Made by a program: the position numbers and the translations under genes. From an uncultured Prevotella sp. (GTDB taxonomy: Bacteria; Bacteroidota; Bacteroidia; Bacteroidales; Bacteroidaceae), in assembly GCA_938018155.1 (NCBI GenBank), contig CALIIG010000154.1, positions 1-15,873 on the forward strand: 15,873 nucleotides of DNA. The letters are read 5' to 3'. The notes below the pieces were generated by a model. The model ran no database searches. It worked only from the letters and a program-made list of their open reading frames with translations, and was not told where the DNA came from. Position 1 is the first letter of the stretch. The number at the start of each line of letters is the position of its first letter. Of the stretch, positions 1 through 6,932 are shown piece by piece.

Positions 1-53
1 CACGACATTCAGAACCACAATCTGACGCTCTAACCAACTGAACTACATCCACC
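1..53 (-). tRNA. tRNA-His (GTG), 5' portion, cut by the window start
   Basis: Read on the minus strand, the sequence begins GTGGATG (acceptor) at position 52. It continues with U8 and A9, a D-arm (GTTC/GAGC) containing the GG pair, and a five-pair anticodon stem TCAGA/TCTGA. The loop is TTGTGGT, so the anticodon is GTG, for histidine. Position 53 is a G directly before the acceptor, which fits the extra G-1 typical of tRNA-His. The variable loop and the start of the T stem are visible; the T loop and 3' acceptor strand lie outside the window. The gene has its own promoter upstream at 90-121. Confidence 0.93.
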
Positions 54-89
54 GTATGTAATAATGCTTTAACTTTTATAAAGCGGTTG

Positions 90-121
90 CAAAGGTATAA
101 GATTTATATGATATTGCCAAA
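90..121 (-). promoter_or_regulatory. Bacteroidetes-type promoter for tRNA-His
   Basis: On the minus strand a TTTG box (118-121) is followed after exactly 20 nt by TACCTTTG (90-97). This matches the Bacteroidetes housekeeping pattern TTTG-N19-21-TAnnTTTG at both elements. The -7 box ends 36 nt before the tRNA 5' end, which suits a short leader removed by RNase P. It is the best two-box promoter match in the window. Confidence 0.75.
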
Positions 122-346
122 CAAATCCCATTCTTTTTCTTTTCTTTTTTCTTTTCCTGGTATTTCTGCTGTATTTAAGTGAGGTTTCTCTCCGCACCAA
201 CAGTTCCAAGCATGCTATTTTGTTACAGAATACTATGTGATTAATCAGTATTCATTTTCTGATTAACCACTTTAAACTTTGAAACAGACAGGCAATTGAC
301 CTCTGTTCTGCCCAAGTATATTTAGCACTTTAGAAGATACTATTCC
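122..346. other. Intergenic spacer between secG and the tRNA-His promoter
   Basis: AT-rich spacer with a pyrimidine run (about 130-157, mostly T with some C) and one clear inverted repeat at 237-270, listed separately. No ORF with coding character or RNA gene was recognised. secG ends at 347, so the spacer holds its 3' UTR. Confidence 0.5.
237..270. repeat. Inverted repeat downstream of secG
   Basis: Arms GTGATTAATCAG (237-248) and CTGATTAACCAC (259-270) pair over 12 positions with a single mismatch, leaving a 10-nt loop. The hairpin lies 77 bases beyond the secG stop on the transcribed strand, so it could stabilise or end that transcript, but no clear U-tract follows. The two TGATTAA copies are 22 nt apart, the same distance seen in the long spacer arrays elsewhere in the window. 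Confidence 0.5.
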
Positions 347-760
347 TTATTTTGCAGGTGATGCCGGTGTAACCGGACCCTTTTGCGTACCTGCTGCAGG
401 AGCTTTTGTTGCTCCATTTGCTGCTGCTCCCTGTGTGCTTTGTGCAGGTTGAGCGGCTCCGAATCCCTGTGTATTGACAGGATTGGTTGTTTGTGTTTGC
501 GTAGCGGCTTTCTCTAATACGCTTTCATCGGTCGACGCCTGGGGCGCAGTGTAAGCGCAAACTATGCTAAAGGCTACCATTGCTGCGGCTAATCCCCATG
601 TCGCCTTTTCCACAAAGTCGGTGGTTTTGCGCACACCCATGATGGCATTAGAAGATGAAAAGTTGCTTGCAAGGCCGCCTCCCTTTGACTCCTGTATCAG
701 TACGATGAAGATCATCAGCAAGGAAGCCAGCCCGGTGAGAACTACAAAAAATGTGTACAT
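347..760 (-). CDS. secG: SecG, preprotein translocase subunit
   Basis: Small membrane subunit of the SecYEG channel, which moves unfolded proteins across or into the inner membrane. The protein has 137 residues. A first membrane segment (about residues 3-22) leads into the family hallmark LIQESKGGGLASNF (about 21-34), and a second membrane segment lies at about 52-70. The first about 75 residues cover the usual SecG core. The remaining about 60 residues are a low-complexity tail rich in Ala, Thr, Gln and Pro, expected to be disordered. It is the last gene of the minus-strand group, 6 bases after the TPR-like gene. The ATG at 758-760 fits the family start. Identification is firm; the function of the tail is unknown. 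Confidence 0.95.
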   Translation of the reverse strand: MYTFFVVLTGLASLLMIFIVLIQESKGGGLASNFSSSNAIMGVRKTTDFVEKATWGLAAAMVAFSIVCAYTAPQASTDESVLEKAATQTQTTNPVNTQGFGAAQPAQSTQGAAANGATKAPAAGTQKGPVTPASPAK

Positions 761-766
761 AACTTG

Positions 767-1543
767 TTATTTATTATTTCTGTTATTTAATATCAGTTTT
801 TCGAGGAAACGAATTTGGTCTGCAAAGTAAGCATTTTTTTTCGGATAATTCAAATTTAATCGTTGAATTATTTCAAGAGCCTTGTTGTATCGCCCTTGCC
901 GGATGTATATTTTAGCCAGTGTTTCGGTGAAATAATCTTCTTCTTCGCCTTTCTCCTGTGTCGTAAGGCCTTCATCTATATCGGGCATAAATTCGGGCTG
1001 TTCTTTCAGCTGAATCTTCCCTCCCTCGTTATTAATGAAGTTGTCTATCAGGTTTTGCCCTTTCATGAGTGGCGCGGCTGCCCTCTCTTTCTCCCGCTCT
1101 TCTTTATTCTCGGTGTCAATAAGGTACGATACATAGTCGATAGCCGCATCGGCAGGAGTGGGTTTTCGCTTTTTCTCTTTGTCGTCGTTGCTTTCTTCTT
1201 CCGGAATAGAATCGAGGAAATTATCAATTAAAGATATGGTTCTGTCTTCTTTTTCCCCTTTGATTTTTCCTGTATTTGTTTTTTCATCAGTTTTGATTGA
1301 TGGCAGCTGATAATGGGCAGCTTCAATCAAATTAAAGATAACGCGGCGGTCGTTGATATACAAAGCTGCATTGCGCAGTTCGTCATTAAACGACGAATCG
1401 TGCAGAATATAGAGATTTTGCAACAATAACAGTCGTGCCGTCTGATAATAGGGATATAGTGCTATAAGGCTGCGAAGGTCATAAAGACTCTCACGGTCGA
1501 GAAGCTCCGGGTGCTTAATGAGGCGTGCTATATCCATTTTCAT
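767..1543 (-). CDS. TPR-like protein upstream of secG
   Basis: A protein of about 258 residues with no signal peptide. The N-terminal half is helical (ARLIKHPELLD..., LIALYPYYQTARLLLLQNLY). The middle is charged and probably disordered (runs of Glu, Lys, Asp). The C-terminus holds one recognisable tetratricopeptide-like helix pair (YFTETLAKIYIRQGRYNKAL, then EIIQRLNLNYPKKNAYFADQ). This suggests a scaffold or protein-binding role; no enzymatic motif was seen. It sits between lptE and secG, an arrangement I recall from other Bacteroidales. The frame can be extended to a TTG at 1573, but the ATG at 1541-1543 (MKMDIARLI) is preferred; a second ATG at 1535-1537 is also possible. No Shine-Dalgarno sequence is visible at either. 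Confidence 0.8.
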   Translation of the reverse strand: MKMDIARLIKHPELLDRESLYDLRSLIALYPYYQTARLLLLQNLYILHDSSFNDELRNAALYINDRRVIFNLIEAAHYQLPSIKTDEKTNTGKIKGEKEDRTISLIDNFLDSIPEEESNDDKEKKRKPTPADAAIDYVSYLIDTENKEEREKERAAAPLMKGQNLIDNFINNEGGKIQLKEQPEFMPDIDEGLTTQEKGEEEDYFTETLAKIYIRQGRYNKALEIIQRLNLNYPKKNAYFADQIRFLEKLILNNRNNK

Positions 1544-1581
1544 TACAGGATTTTGTGATTTTCTGTCACGCAAGACGGGCT

Positions 1582-2166
1582 TTACCAGTTGGCAACAGCG
1601 GCATTGAATATCTGGTTTATAATGTCATCGAACATCTGCGACACCAGCTGCTCCTGCACACTGTTCAGGCTTTGTGTAGTTTCGTAGTCCTTGCTGGCCG
1701 TAAATTGTCGCTCAAAGTCTTCCTTATGATTCTTATTGTTTGTGAACCTTACGTTGACGGTGATTGACAATTCAGTTTGTGCCGAGTAGCCTTCGCTTGA
1801 TACCGACTTGTTGCGCTGGGTGTATTGTGTAATCTCGCCTGCCAGAACGAGGTCGCCGTTACGCTTTACCTGCTGCAGGTGCGTGTGGTCGGCGAACATG
1901 TCTTTCAGCTTATTGTTGAACATTGGCCCCATGGGTCCCCACACGTAACTGCTGCGAACGGGGAAGTCGGCTATCTCAATGGTCTTGGTTTTACTATAGT
2001 CAATGCTTGCCCCGTTGAGCTTATAGCTTACACTACAGCCTGTGAGCACGAACAAAAACAAACATAACGTCATAACAATAGCCCTGACGTGCCCCGAACC
2101 ATACGTGGTATGGCCTGCACGATGCCACAGGCTAAGCCCTGTTTTTAAAAGGTGAATATGTATCAT
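1582..2166 (-). CDS. lptE: LptE, LPS-assembly lipoprotein
   Basis: Outer-membrane lipoprotein that plugs and assists the LptD barrel, which inserts lipopolysaccharide into the outer leaflet. A hydrophobic stretch ends in the lipobox LTGC, giving lipidated Cys44 when counted from the ATG at 2164-2166. The mature part carries the Bacteroidales LptE pattern GASIDYSKTKTIEIADFP followed by a beta-rich domain (DLVLAGEITQY..., ITVNVRFTNNKN) and a C-terminal helix ending NQIFNAAVANW. The start is uncertain. A GTG at 2194-2196 would add 10 residues; an ATG at 2071-2073 would give a very short signal with only 12 residues before the Cys and no basic residue. The gene lies 50 bases after the sigma-54 activator and 38 bases before the TPR-like gene. 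Confidence 0.9.
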   Translation of the reverse strand: MIHIHLLKTGLSLWHRAGHTTYGSGHVRAIVMTLCLFLFVLTGCSVSYKLNGASIDYSKTKTIEIADFPVRSSYVWGPMGPMFNNKLKDMFADHTHLQQVKRNGDLVLAGEITQYTQRNKSVSSEGYSAQTELSITVNVRFTNNKNHKEDFERQFTASKDYETTQSLNSVQEQLVSQMFDDIINQIFNAAVANW

Positions 2167-2193
2167 TTTTGTTGTTGTGTCCTGCTGTTTCCT

Positions 2194-2208
2194 CACAAAT
2201 TATTTGTG
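2194..2208. repeat. Perfect 7-1-7 palindrome before lptE
   Basis: CACAAAT-T-ATTTGTG is an exact inverted repeat in the short gap between the sigma-54 activator stop (2217) and lptE. It ends 28 bases before the preferred lptE start. It could be a small operator or an RNA hairpin at the gene junction. Its only support is its symmetry and position. Confidence 0.4.
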
Positions 2209-2216
2209 TTGTTTGT

Positions 2217-3467
2217 TTATTTGTCTTTCTCTAAACCGTATTGTTTGATTCTCCTGTAAAGCGTACGGTCGGATATTCCCAGCTCCTGGGCCGCCTTTTT
2301 ACGGTTCCCGCCATTACGCTCCAGAGCCTTTTCCACCATCTGCCGTCCCAGATCGCTAAGGTTTAAACTCTCCGGTTCAGCTTTGATTTCTTCGGCTTCG
2401 GCCTCTTCGGCCGATGTCGGGACAAACGCTTGCACATGCGAAGCAGGATTAAATGCGGGCACAGATGTATTGTCGGCTGCAATAAAACCGTTGTTGAATG
2501 CCGCTGCTCCACTAAGCTGCCGGGCCTCATCGAGCTGTTTCCGCAGGCTTGTCATGTCGCGTCGCAGGTCTGAAACATTGCCTTTCAGCTCGTAGAGAAT
2601 TTTGTATAATATTTCTCTTTCGCTCTCGTACGAGTGCTGCCCCGGCTTGTTGATGGTGGCAAGCTGCGTGCTTTCGGGGTCTTCGGGAATGAATTTCTTC
2701 AGTTCTTCGGCATCAATTTCGCGCTTTTCGCTCAACACCGACATCTGTTCGGTGATGTTTTTCAGCTGTCTTACGTTCCCCGGCCACTTGTAATGTACAA
2801 GCAATTTCCTTGCATCTTCCGTAAGCGTTATTTTGGGCAGGTGATACTTTTCGCCCATCTGCATAGCAAAAAGACGAAATAAAAGTACAATATCATCGCC
2901 GCGATCGCGCAACGGTGGCACTTGTATGGGAATGGTATTCAGACGGTAATAGAGGTCTTCGCGGAAACGACCCTCTGATATGGCCTTGCGCATGTTTGCG
3001 TTTGTAGCGGCTACAATGCGCACGTTGGTTTTGCGGATTTCCTGTCCGCCCACCCTGATATATTCGCCGGTCTCCAATACACGCAACAGACGTGCCTGCG
3101 TAGCGAGCGGCAATTCGCCCACTTCGTCGAGGAAAATAGTGCCTTTGTTGGCTACGCCGAAATAACCTTCCGATTCGCCTATCGCTCCCGTGAAAGAGCC
3201 TTTCTCATGTCCGAAAAGCTCGCTGTCAATGGTACCTTCGGGAATTGAGCCGCAGTTGATGGCAAAATAACGTTCACGCCTTCGGGGCGAGTTGTCGTGA
3301 ATTACCCGCGGTATAATTTCTTTACCCACACCACTTTCGCCTACTACGAGCACGCTAAGGTCGGTGGGTGCTACCTGCAGGGCCACGTCCAATGCATGAT
3401 TAAGCCCGTCGCAGTTGCCCACAATATTATAGCGTTGCTTGATTTTTTGCAGTTCTGAATTATTCAT
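2217..3467 (-). CDS. Sigma-54-dependent transcriptional activator, Fis-type, no receiver domain
   Basis: AAA+ activator that remodels sigma-54 RNA polymerase. The 416-residue protein starts almost directly with the ATPase domain. Walker A is GESGVGKE (43-50). The sigma-54 contact loop is GSFTGA (90-95), a common Ala-to-Ser variant of GAFTGA. Walker B is IFLDE (111-115), and the arginine-finger region is FREDLYYRLN (about 167-176). A linker with a predicted coiled coil (about 280-315) leads to a Fis-type helix-turn-helix at about 372-412 (NRKKAAQELGISDRTLYRRI). There is no N-terminal receiver, GAF or PAS domain, so the input signal is not evident. Such a protein may be constitutively active or controlled by a partner. 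It precedes lptE, the TPR-like gene and secG. The ATG at 3465-3467 is the only sensible start. Confidence 0.95.
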   Translation of the reverse strand: MNNSELQKIKQRYNIVGNCDGLNHALDVALQVAPTDLSVLVVGESGVGKEIIPRVIHDNSPRRRERYFAINCGSIPEGTIDSELFGHEKGSFTGAIGESEGYFGVANKGTIFLDEVGELPLATQARLLRVLETGEYIRVGGQEIRKTNVRIVAATNANMRKAISEGRFREDLYYRLNTIPIQVPPLRDRGDDIVLLFRLFAMQMGEKYHLPKITLTEDARKLLVHYKWPGNVRQLKNITEQMSVLSEKREIDAEELKKFIPEDPESTQLATINKPGQHSYESEREILYKILYELKGNVSDLRRDMTSLRKQLDEARQLSGAAAFNNGFIAADNTSVPAFNPASHVQAFVPTSAEEAEAEEIKAEPESLNLSDLGRQMVEKALERNGGNRKKAAQELGISDRTLYRRIKQYGLEKDK

Positions 3468-3474
3468 TGGCTGA

Positions 3475-3482
3475 CAAATTTA
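3475..3482 (-). promoter_or_regulatory. Candidate -7 box for the sigma-54 activator operon
   Basis: TAAATTTG on the minus strand matches TAnnTTTG and ends 7 nt before the ATG at 3467, implying a very short or absent 5' leader. No TTTG is present at the expected -33 distance, so this is a half match only. Confidence 0.35.
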
Positions 3483-3553
3483 CATATTTTATTTGATATA
3501 TTGCTGTAAAATTGACAGAAAATTGATTCCAAAACATCGATTTTCTTCTTTAA

Positions 3554-3730
3554 TTATATCGTTGCCTATTGAAGGTAACGATGTAAGGTTGAGGTTCGAC
3601 GGCCGTCAGCAGCGTTGCTGACGGCCGTCGAACAATGGGTATGACGGCCGCCGTACGCGCTGCTGACGGCCGTCGAACGTTGAGCTTAACAGCGTGTTTA
3701 GTGCAGCGTTGTTCAGTAAACGCGGTAGCA
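3554..3730. repeat. Spacer repeat array A, 22-bp period, GACGGCCGTC core
   Basis: The self-complementary decamer GACGGCCGTC occurs at 3598, 3620 and 3665, with a one-base variant (GACGGCCGCC) at 3643; spacings are 22, 23 and 22. The same phase continues weakly on both sides: units starting at 3554 (TTATATCGTT), 3576 (TAACGATGTA), 3687 (TAACAGCGTG) and 3709 (TTGTTCAGTA) keep G at offset 7 and mostly T at offset 8. Within the array, arms 3594-3611 and 3616-3633 form a perfect 18-bp hairpin with a 4-nt loop, and the right arm is repeated exactly at 3661-3678. The array occupies most of the gap between the LPG-synthase-type gene, whose 3' end it follows, and the sigma-54 activator. Confidence 0.75.
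3594..3633. repeat. Perfect 18-bp GC-rich hairpin inside array A
   Basis: Left arm 3594-3611 (GTTCGACGGCCGTCAGCA) and right arm 3616-3633 are exact reverse complements around the loop GCGT. On the minus strand it lies 116 nt beyond the stop of the upstream membrane-protein gene, so it may end or protect that transcript. No U-tract follows on either strand, so it is not a standard intrinsic terminator. Confidence 0.8.
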
Positions 3731-3748
3731 TTGTAGAATAAAGCGAGG

Positions 3749-4774
3749 CTATTTATGGCCTTTTTCTATCTTAATAAGCAGCAGGCCGATACCCGTCCAC
3801 GCCAATTCGCGCAGGCGAACAATAAGTGCAACGAAAATCCCGGCACTGGCAGGCAGTCCCAAAGCTGCTGTCGAGAGCCAGAAACCACCCTCACGGCCAC
3901 CCAGCTGAAGGGGGATAAAGAACAGCAAGTTGGCAAACAACGAGGTGAAAGCCAGTATCAGCACACACGAAAAATAGCTTACACGGGGCATCAGAACCAG
4001 CAGAATGAAGAATATTTCGAGGGCTGAAACAATGCGGCATGCAAGCTCAAGTATTACCGAACTCACAAAAAACCTGGGACTTTGCCGGTGCAGAGCCGAT
4101 ATCTGGCCATCAATAGTGTTCAGCTGTTCGCGGTGTTTCTCAACGAAAGGGCGTGCCCATTTCTTCACCAGCGGGATGTAACGCAGCACGTTCATGATGC
4201 GATTGGCAAGCCCTTTCCGGTAGCCGGAAATAAAAAACCAGATACCAAGCACGCAGAACAGGCCTGCCAGGGTAAGCAGTATGGCCAGCAAAGGGGTAAC
4301 GGTCTGGGTAAAAATGAAAAGGAAAATGCTGAGAGACCAGAACCAGAAATGACTGAAAATGTGGGTCATGGCATACAGAATTACCGATGCCGATGCCCTT
4401 TCGGTACCAATTTCCGGTGCCAATTCCATGATGCGATAAGGCTCACCGCCCATCAATCCGCCTGGTGTGGCATAGTTTAAAGCAAAGCCTGACACCGTCA
4501 CTTTATACAGCCACGCAAAGCCAACAGGGCGTCGGGGGTCGACCGCAGGCTGCTTGTCGCTGGCCGTTGGTTGCTGACATACACCTTTTATAATAAGGTA
4601 CCACGACGCCGTATTGAAAATATACAGAAAGGCCCACAGCGCAATAGCTGCAAAAAACCAGTATCCGGCATGCTTCAATCCTTGCCAAACCTGTGCAAAG
4701 TTAAGCTGTGTTACCATCAGTATAAGCACTGCTATACCGAAGATGAAGAAAGCATTCTGATACTTTTTATTCAT
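3749..4774 (-). CDS. Lysylphosphatidylglycerol-synthase-type (flippase-like) membrane protein
   Basis: Integral inner-membrane protein of the LPG_synthase_TM / UPF0104 family, 341 residues with about eight hydrophobic segments. Family signatures are visible: [18 protein letters not shown] (about 126-143) and [17 protein letters not shown] (about 285-301). It contains only the membrane part and lacks the soluble aminoacyl-transferase domain of MprF, so lysyl-lipid synthesis should not be inferred. Related proteins act in lipid or glycolipid transfer or flipping. It lies 71 bases after the PdxA-like gene on the same strand, and its stop is followed by repeat array A. Start ATG at 4772-4774. Confidence 0.88.
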   Translation of the reverse strand: MNKKYQNAFFIFGIAVLILMVTQLNFAQVWQGLKHAGYWFFAAIALWAFLYIFNTASWYLIIKGVCQQPTASDKQPAVDPRRPVGFAWLYKVTVSGFALNYATPGGLMGGEPYRIMELAPEIGTERASASVILYAMTHIFSHFWFWSLSIFLFIFTQTVTPLLAILLTLAGLFCVLGIWFFISGYRKGLANRIMNVLRYIPLVKKWARPFVEKHREQLNTIDGQISALHRQSPRFFVSSVILELACRIVSALEIFFILLVLMPRVSYFSCVLILAFTSLFANLLFFIPLQLGGREGGFWLSTAALGLPASAGIFVALIVRLRELAWTGIGLLLIKIEKGHK

Positions 4775-4845
4775 AACCGCGCGTAAAAGGGGCTGTTCTC
4801 AGGCCTGTATGGCCATGGAAAGGCAATGTTATGACATGATAATGC

Positions 4846-5967
4846 CTATTGCTGTTTTTCCTTAACGTTGCCCTCCCGCTTCTTAGGGATAGAGAATCTG
4901 ACCTTTTCGCTCTCGTCCTTTCTTTCGTGATACAGTTTGGGTAACGGGTTAGCGTAAGGCTCGTCATAGTTTTTACGGTTGCGGAAACTGTCGATAGCCT
5001 GATAAATGGCTTTCCTGAAGGCATCGACATTGGCCTTACCTTGACCTGCAATATCAAAGCAGGGTGTTATGTTGGCTGATGCACTGATAAGGGGAAGGCC
5101 GCTTAAATAACATATGCTGCTGTCGGGGGCCAGGGCCCTGAACGGCGTAATTCCCTGATCATGATACATGGCAATAATACCGTCAAAGGCGGTATAATTG
5201 CAGGTTCCAAACAGGTTGTCGGCCTGATAGGGACCAAAAATCTGTACGCCTACGTTCGAAAGAGCCTGTATGGCAGGGATAATGGCTTCGGCTTCTTCCT
5301 TTCCCGGATGTCCGGTGGTGCTGTTGGGGTTTAACGCCAGCACGGCAATTCGCGGACTTGATATGCGGAAATCTCTCCTCAGCGTGGTGAAAAGCATAGC
5401 CGCTTTCTCAATAACAGCTTCCTTTGTAATGGCTTCAGGTACGCTCTTGAGCGAAATATCGTCGGTCATCAGCACCATGCGGAGGTTGCCGTTTAACAGT
5501 ATGGGCAGGCCCTTTTTGCCGTCGCCGATACACGTTTCAATAAATTTTTCGTTGCAGGGAAAGTCGAAACCGTCAATGTGCATGTTGTTCTTGTCGACGG
5601 GGCACGTAATAAGCACATCGTATAAACCGTCCTTATAGTCGGTAATGGCACGGTCGATTGACTTAACTGCCGCCCTGCTTCCCTCCTGGTCAGGCAGTCC
5701 TAAGTCGACTTTTATTTCCTCATCGAAGGCAGGAATAAGGTTTAAGCGGCCGTCCTTAGCCTCGGTAGCATTATTGATAATGCTGAACAGGTTACCCTCC
5801 AAGCCCAGTGCGTTGCAATGGTAAGCCGCTATTTTAGGCGACCCGTAGACGACAGGGGTGCATATTTCAAACATAGCGGGTTCAGAAAAAGCCTTAAAAA
5901 TAAGCTCGTAACCAATGCCGTTTGTGTCTCCGTGGGTAAAAGCCACGCGTATTTTCTGATTGTTCAT
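4846..5967 (-). CDS. pdxA: PdxA-family protein with a degenerate active site
   Basis: By fold it is a 4-hydroxythreonine-4-phosphate dehydrogenase (pyridoxal phosphate synthesis): THGDTNGIGYE (11-21), TCPVDKNN (121-128), MYHDQG (267-272), FDIAGQGKAN (304-313) and a full length of 373 residues. The catalytic positions are mostly changed. Relative to E. coli PdxA, as I recall it, the substrate motif GHTE is CNEK (138-141), the metal His of TTH is Asp170, and the metal His of NPHAG is Asn215. Only His269 of the three metal ligands remains. The substrate Lys is Arg277, and the TSxDHGT stretch is replaced by ASANITP (296-302). The frame is intact and sits in the rlmN operon, 5 bases after the DUF4837 gene. 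PLP synthesis is therefore doubtful; a new substrate or a non-catalytic role is possible. Confidence 0.85.
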   Translation of the reverse strand: MNNQKIRVAFTHGDTNGIGYELIFKAFSEPAMFEICTPVVYGSPKIAAYHCNALGLEGNLFSIINNATEAKDGRLNLIPAFDEEIKVDLGLPDQEGSRAAVKSIDRAITDYKDGLYDVLITCPVDKNNMHIDGFDFPCNEKFIETCIGDGKKGLPILLNGNLRMVLMTDDISLKSVPEAITKEAVIEKAAMLFTTLRRDFRISSPRIAVLALNPNSTTGHPGKEEAEAIIPAIQALSNVGVQIFGPYQADNLFGTCNYTAFDGIIAMYHDQGITPFRALAPDSSICYLSGLPLISASANITPCFDIAGQGKANVDAFRKAIYQAIDSFRNRKNYDEPYANPLPKLYHERKDESEKVRFSIPKKREGNVKEKQQ

Positions 5968-5972
5968 AGTTG

Positions 5973-6932
5973 TTATTGCTGTTTTAGTGTATATAAAGCG
6001 GCCTCTAATTGCCGCAGATAATTTCGCTTTTTCTTACCGGGTGCAAACACAAAGGCTTCAACAACTAACGTGTTTCCTTTGTGGTTGATGACATGACTTA
6101 CGAACGGTCCGCCCATAGCATCGCCCTTTACTTCCCATAATCCACGGAAGATAATGAGCTTATTCTTGCGTTCGTGCGCTGTTTCTACGTTAACAGGCAG
6201 GGCTGCTGTTTGCATGTACATGGCGTTGGTTTCGCCTTTTATGTTGCTTTTCATCACGCTGTCACGAAGCATGGTAAATACGTTTGCCATGTTTCTTCCG
6301 GCTTTTGACAGCGGTTGCCCTTTCAGTTTGTAGATAACAAGGTTTTGCATGGCAGTGGCATTGTTGTTGCTTAGCCACATAAAATTACGGCCTTCGCGAC
6401 AGCTTGTCATGTCGAGTGGCACCCAAAGCGTAATACCAAACGCCTTTTTTATGGCCTTTTCCTGTTGTATATTGCGCTTGTTTTGCAGCTGATTAATGGC
6501 AAAATTAAGTTCTGAGCGTATTAGAAGCTGTCGCAATTGCTGTCCCTGACGGCCGTTAAGGGCCCGGCTGAGCAGCGTTGTTGAGGGCGCATTGATATTG
6601 ACAACCATCTGCGGATGGGCGTAAACATCTTTTTCGTACGTTATTTTCACCGCATGATAACGCGCATGATCCAGGCTAACTACAACAATATTGCGCGAAA
6701 GTTGCAGAGTGTTGTTAAAAGATTTGTGGGAAACAGAAGAAATGTCAAAGCAAGGCTCGCTTTGCGGCAGGGCAGTAATATCGGTACTTAAAGCCTCATG
6801 TACAATGTTGTTGGTATCGCCGACAAGCAGTGTTTCGTACATGCGCCCTCCTGAACGGGGCTGCAAACGGTTGTCGTTACAAGCTGTAAAAAGAACCGCA
6901 AAAAGCGATATTACTGCGAGATAAAACCTCAT
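5973..6932 (-). CDS. DUF4837-family lipoprotein
   Basis: A 319-residue exported lipoprotein of unknown function. The signal peptide MRFYLAVISLFAVLFTAC ends in the lipobox FTAC (Cys18), followed by Asn and Asp. The mature protein is mixed alpha/beta with no recognised catalytic motif. The C-terminal region (IIFRGLWEVKGDAMGGPF, about 259-276) resembles the conserved part of DUF4837 proteins found beside rlmN and pdxA in Bacteroidales. Its ATG overlaps the rlmN stop by 4 bases (ATGA), showing translational coupling, and its stop is 5 bases from the next start. This places it in one operon with rlmN and the pdxA-like gene. Confidence 0.85.
   Translation of the reverse strand: MRFYLAVISLFAVLFTACNDNRLQPRSGGRMYETLLVGDTNNIVHEALSTDITALPQSEPCFDISSVSHKSFNNTLQLSRNIVVVSLDHARYHAVKITYEKDVYAHPQMVVNINAPSTTLLSRALNGRQGQQLRQLLIRSELNFAINQLQNKRNIQQEKAIKKAFGITLWVPLDMTSCREGRNFMWLSNNNATAMQNLVIYKLKGQPLSKAGRNMANVFTMLRDSVMKSNIKGETNAMYMQTAALPVNVETAHERKNKLIIFRGLWEVKGDAMGGPFVSHVINHKGNTLVVEAFVFAPGKKKRNYLRQLEAALYTLKQQ

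Noticed and set aside
4082..4480. A 132-codon plus-strand frame
   Set aside because: It is antisense to the LPG-synthase-type membrane protein, and its composition is that expected of a complementary strand of membrane-coding sequence.
3749..4774. MprF-type lysyl-phosphatidylglycerol synthase
   Set aside because: The soluble aminoacyl-transferase domain is missing; only the membrane domain is present.
4821..4847. Hairpin overlapping the end of the PdxA-like gene
   Set aside because: The arms have several mismatches and there is no U-tract, so it cannot be called a terminator; it may be chance.
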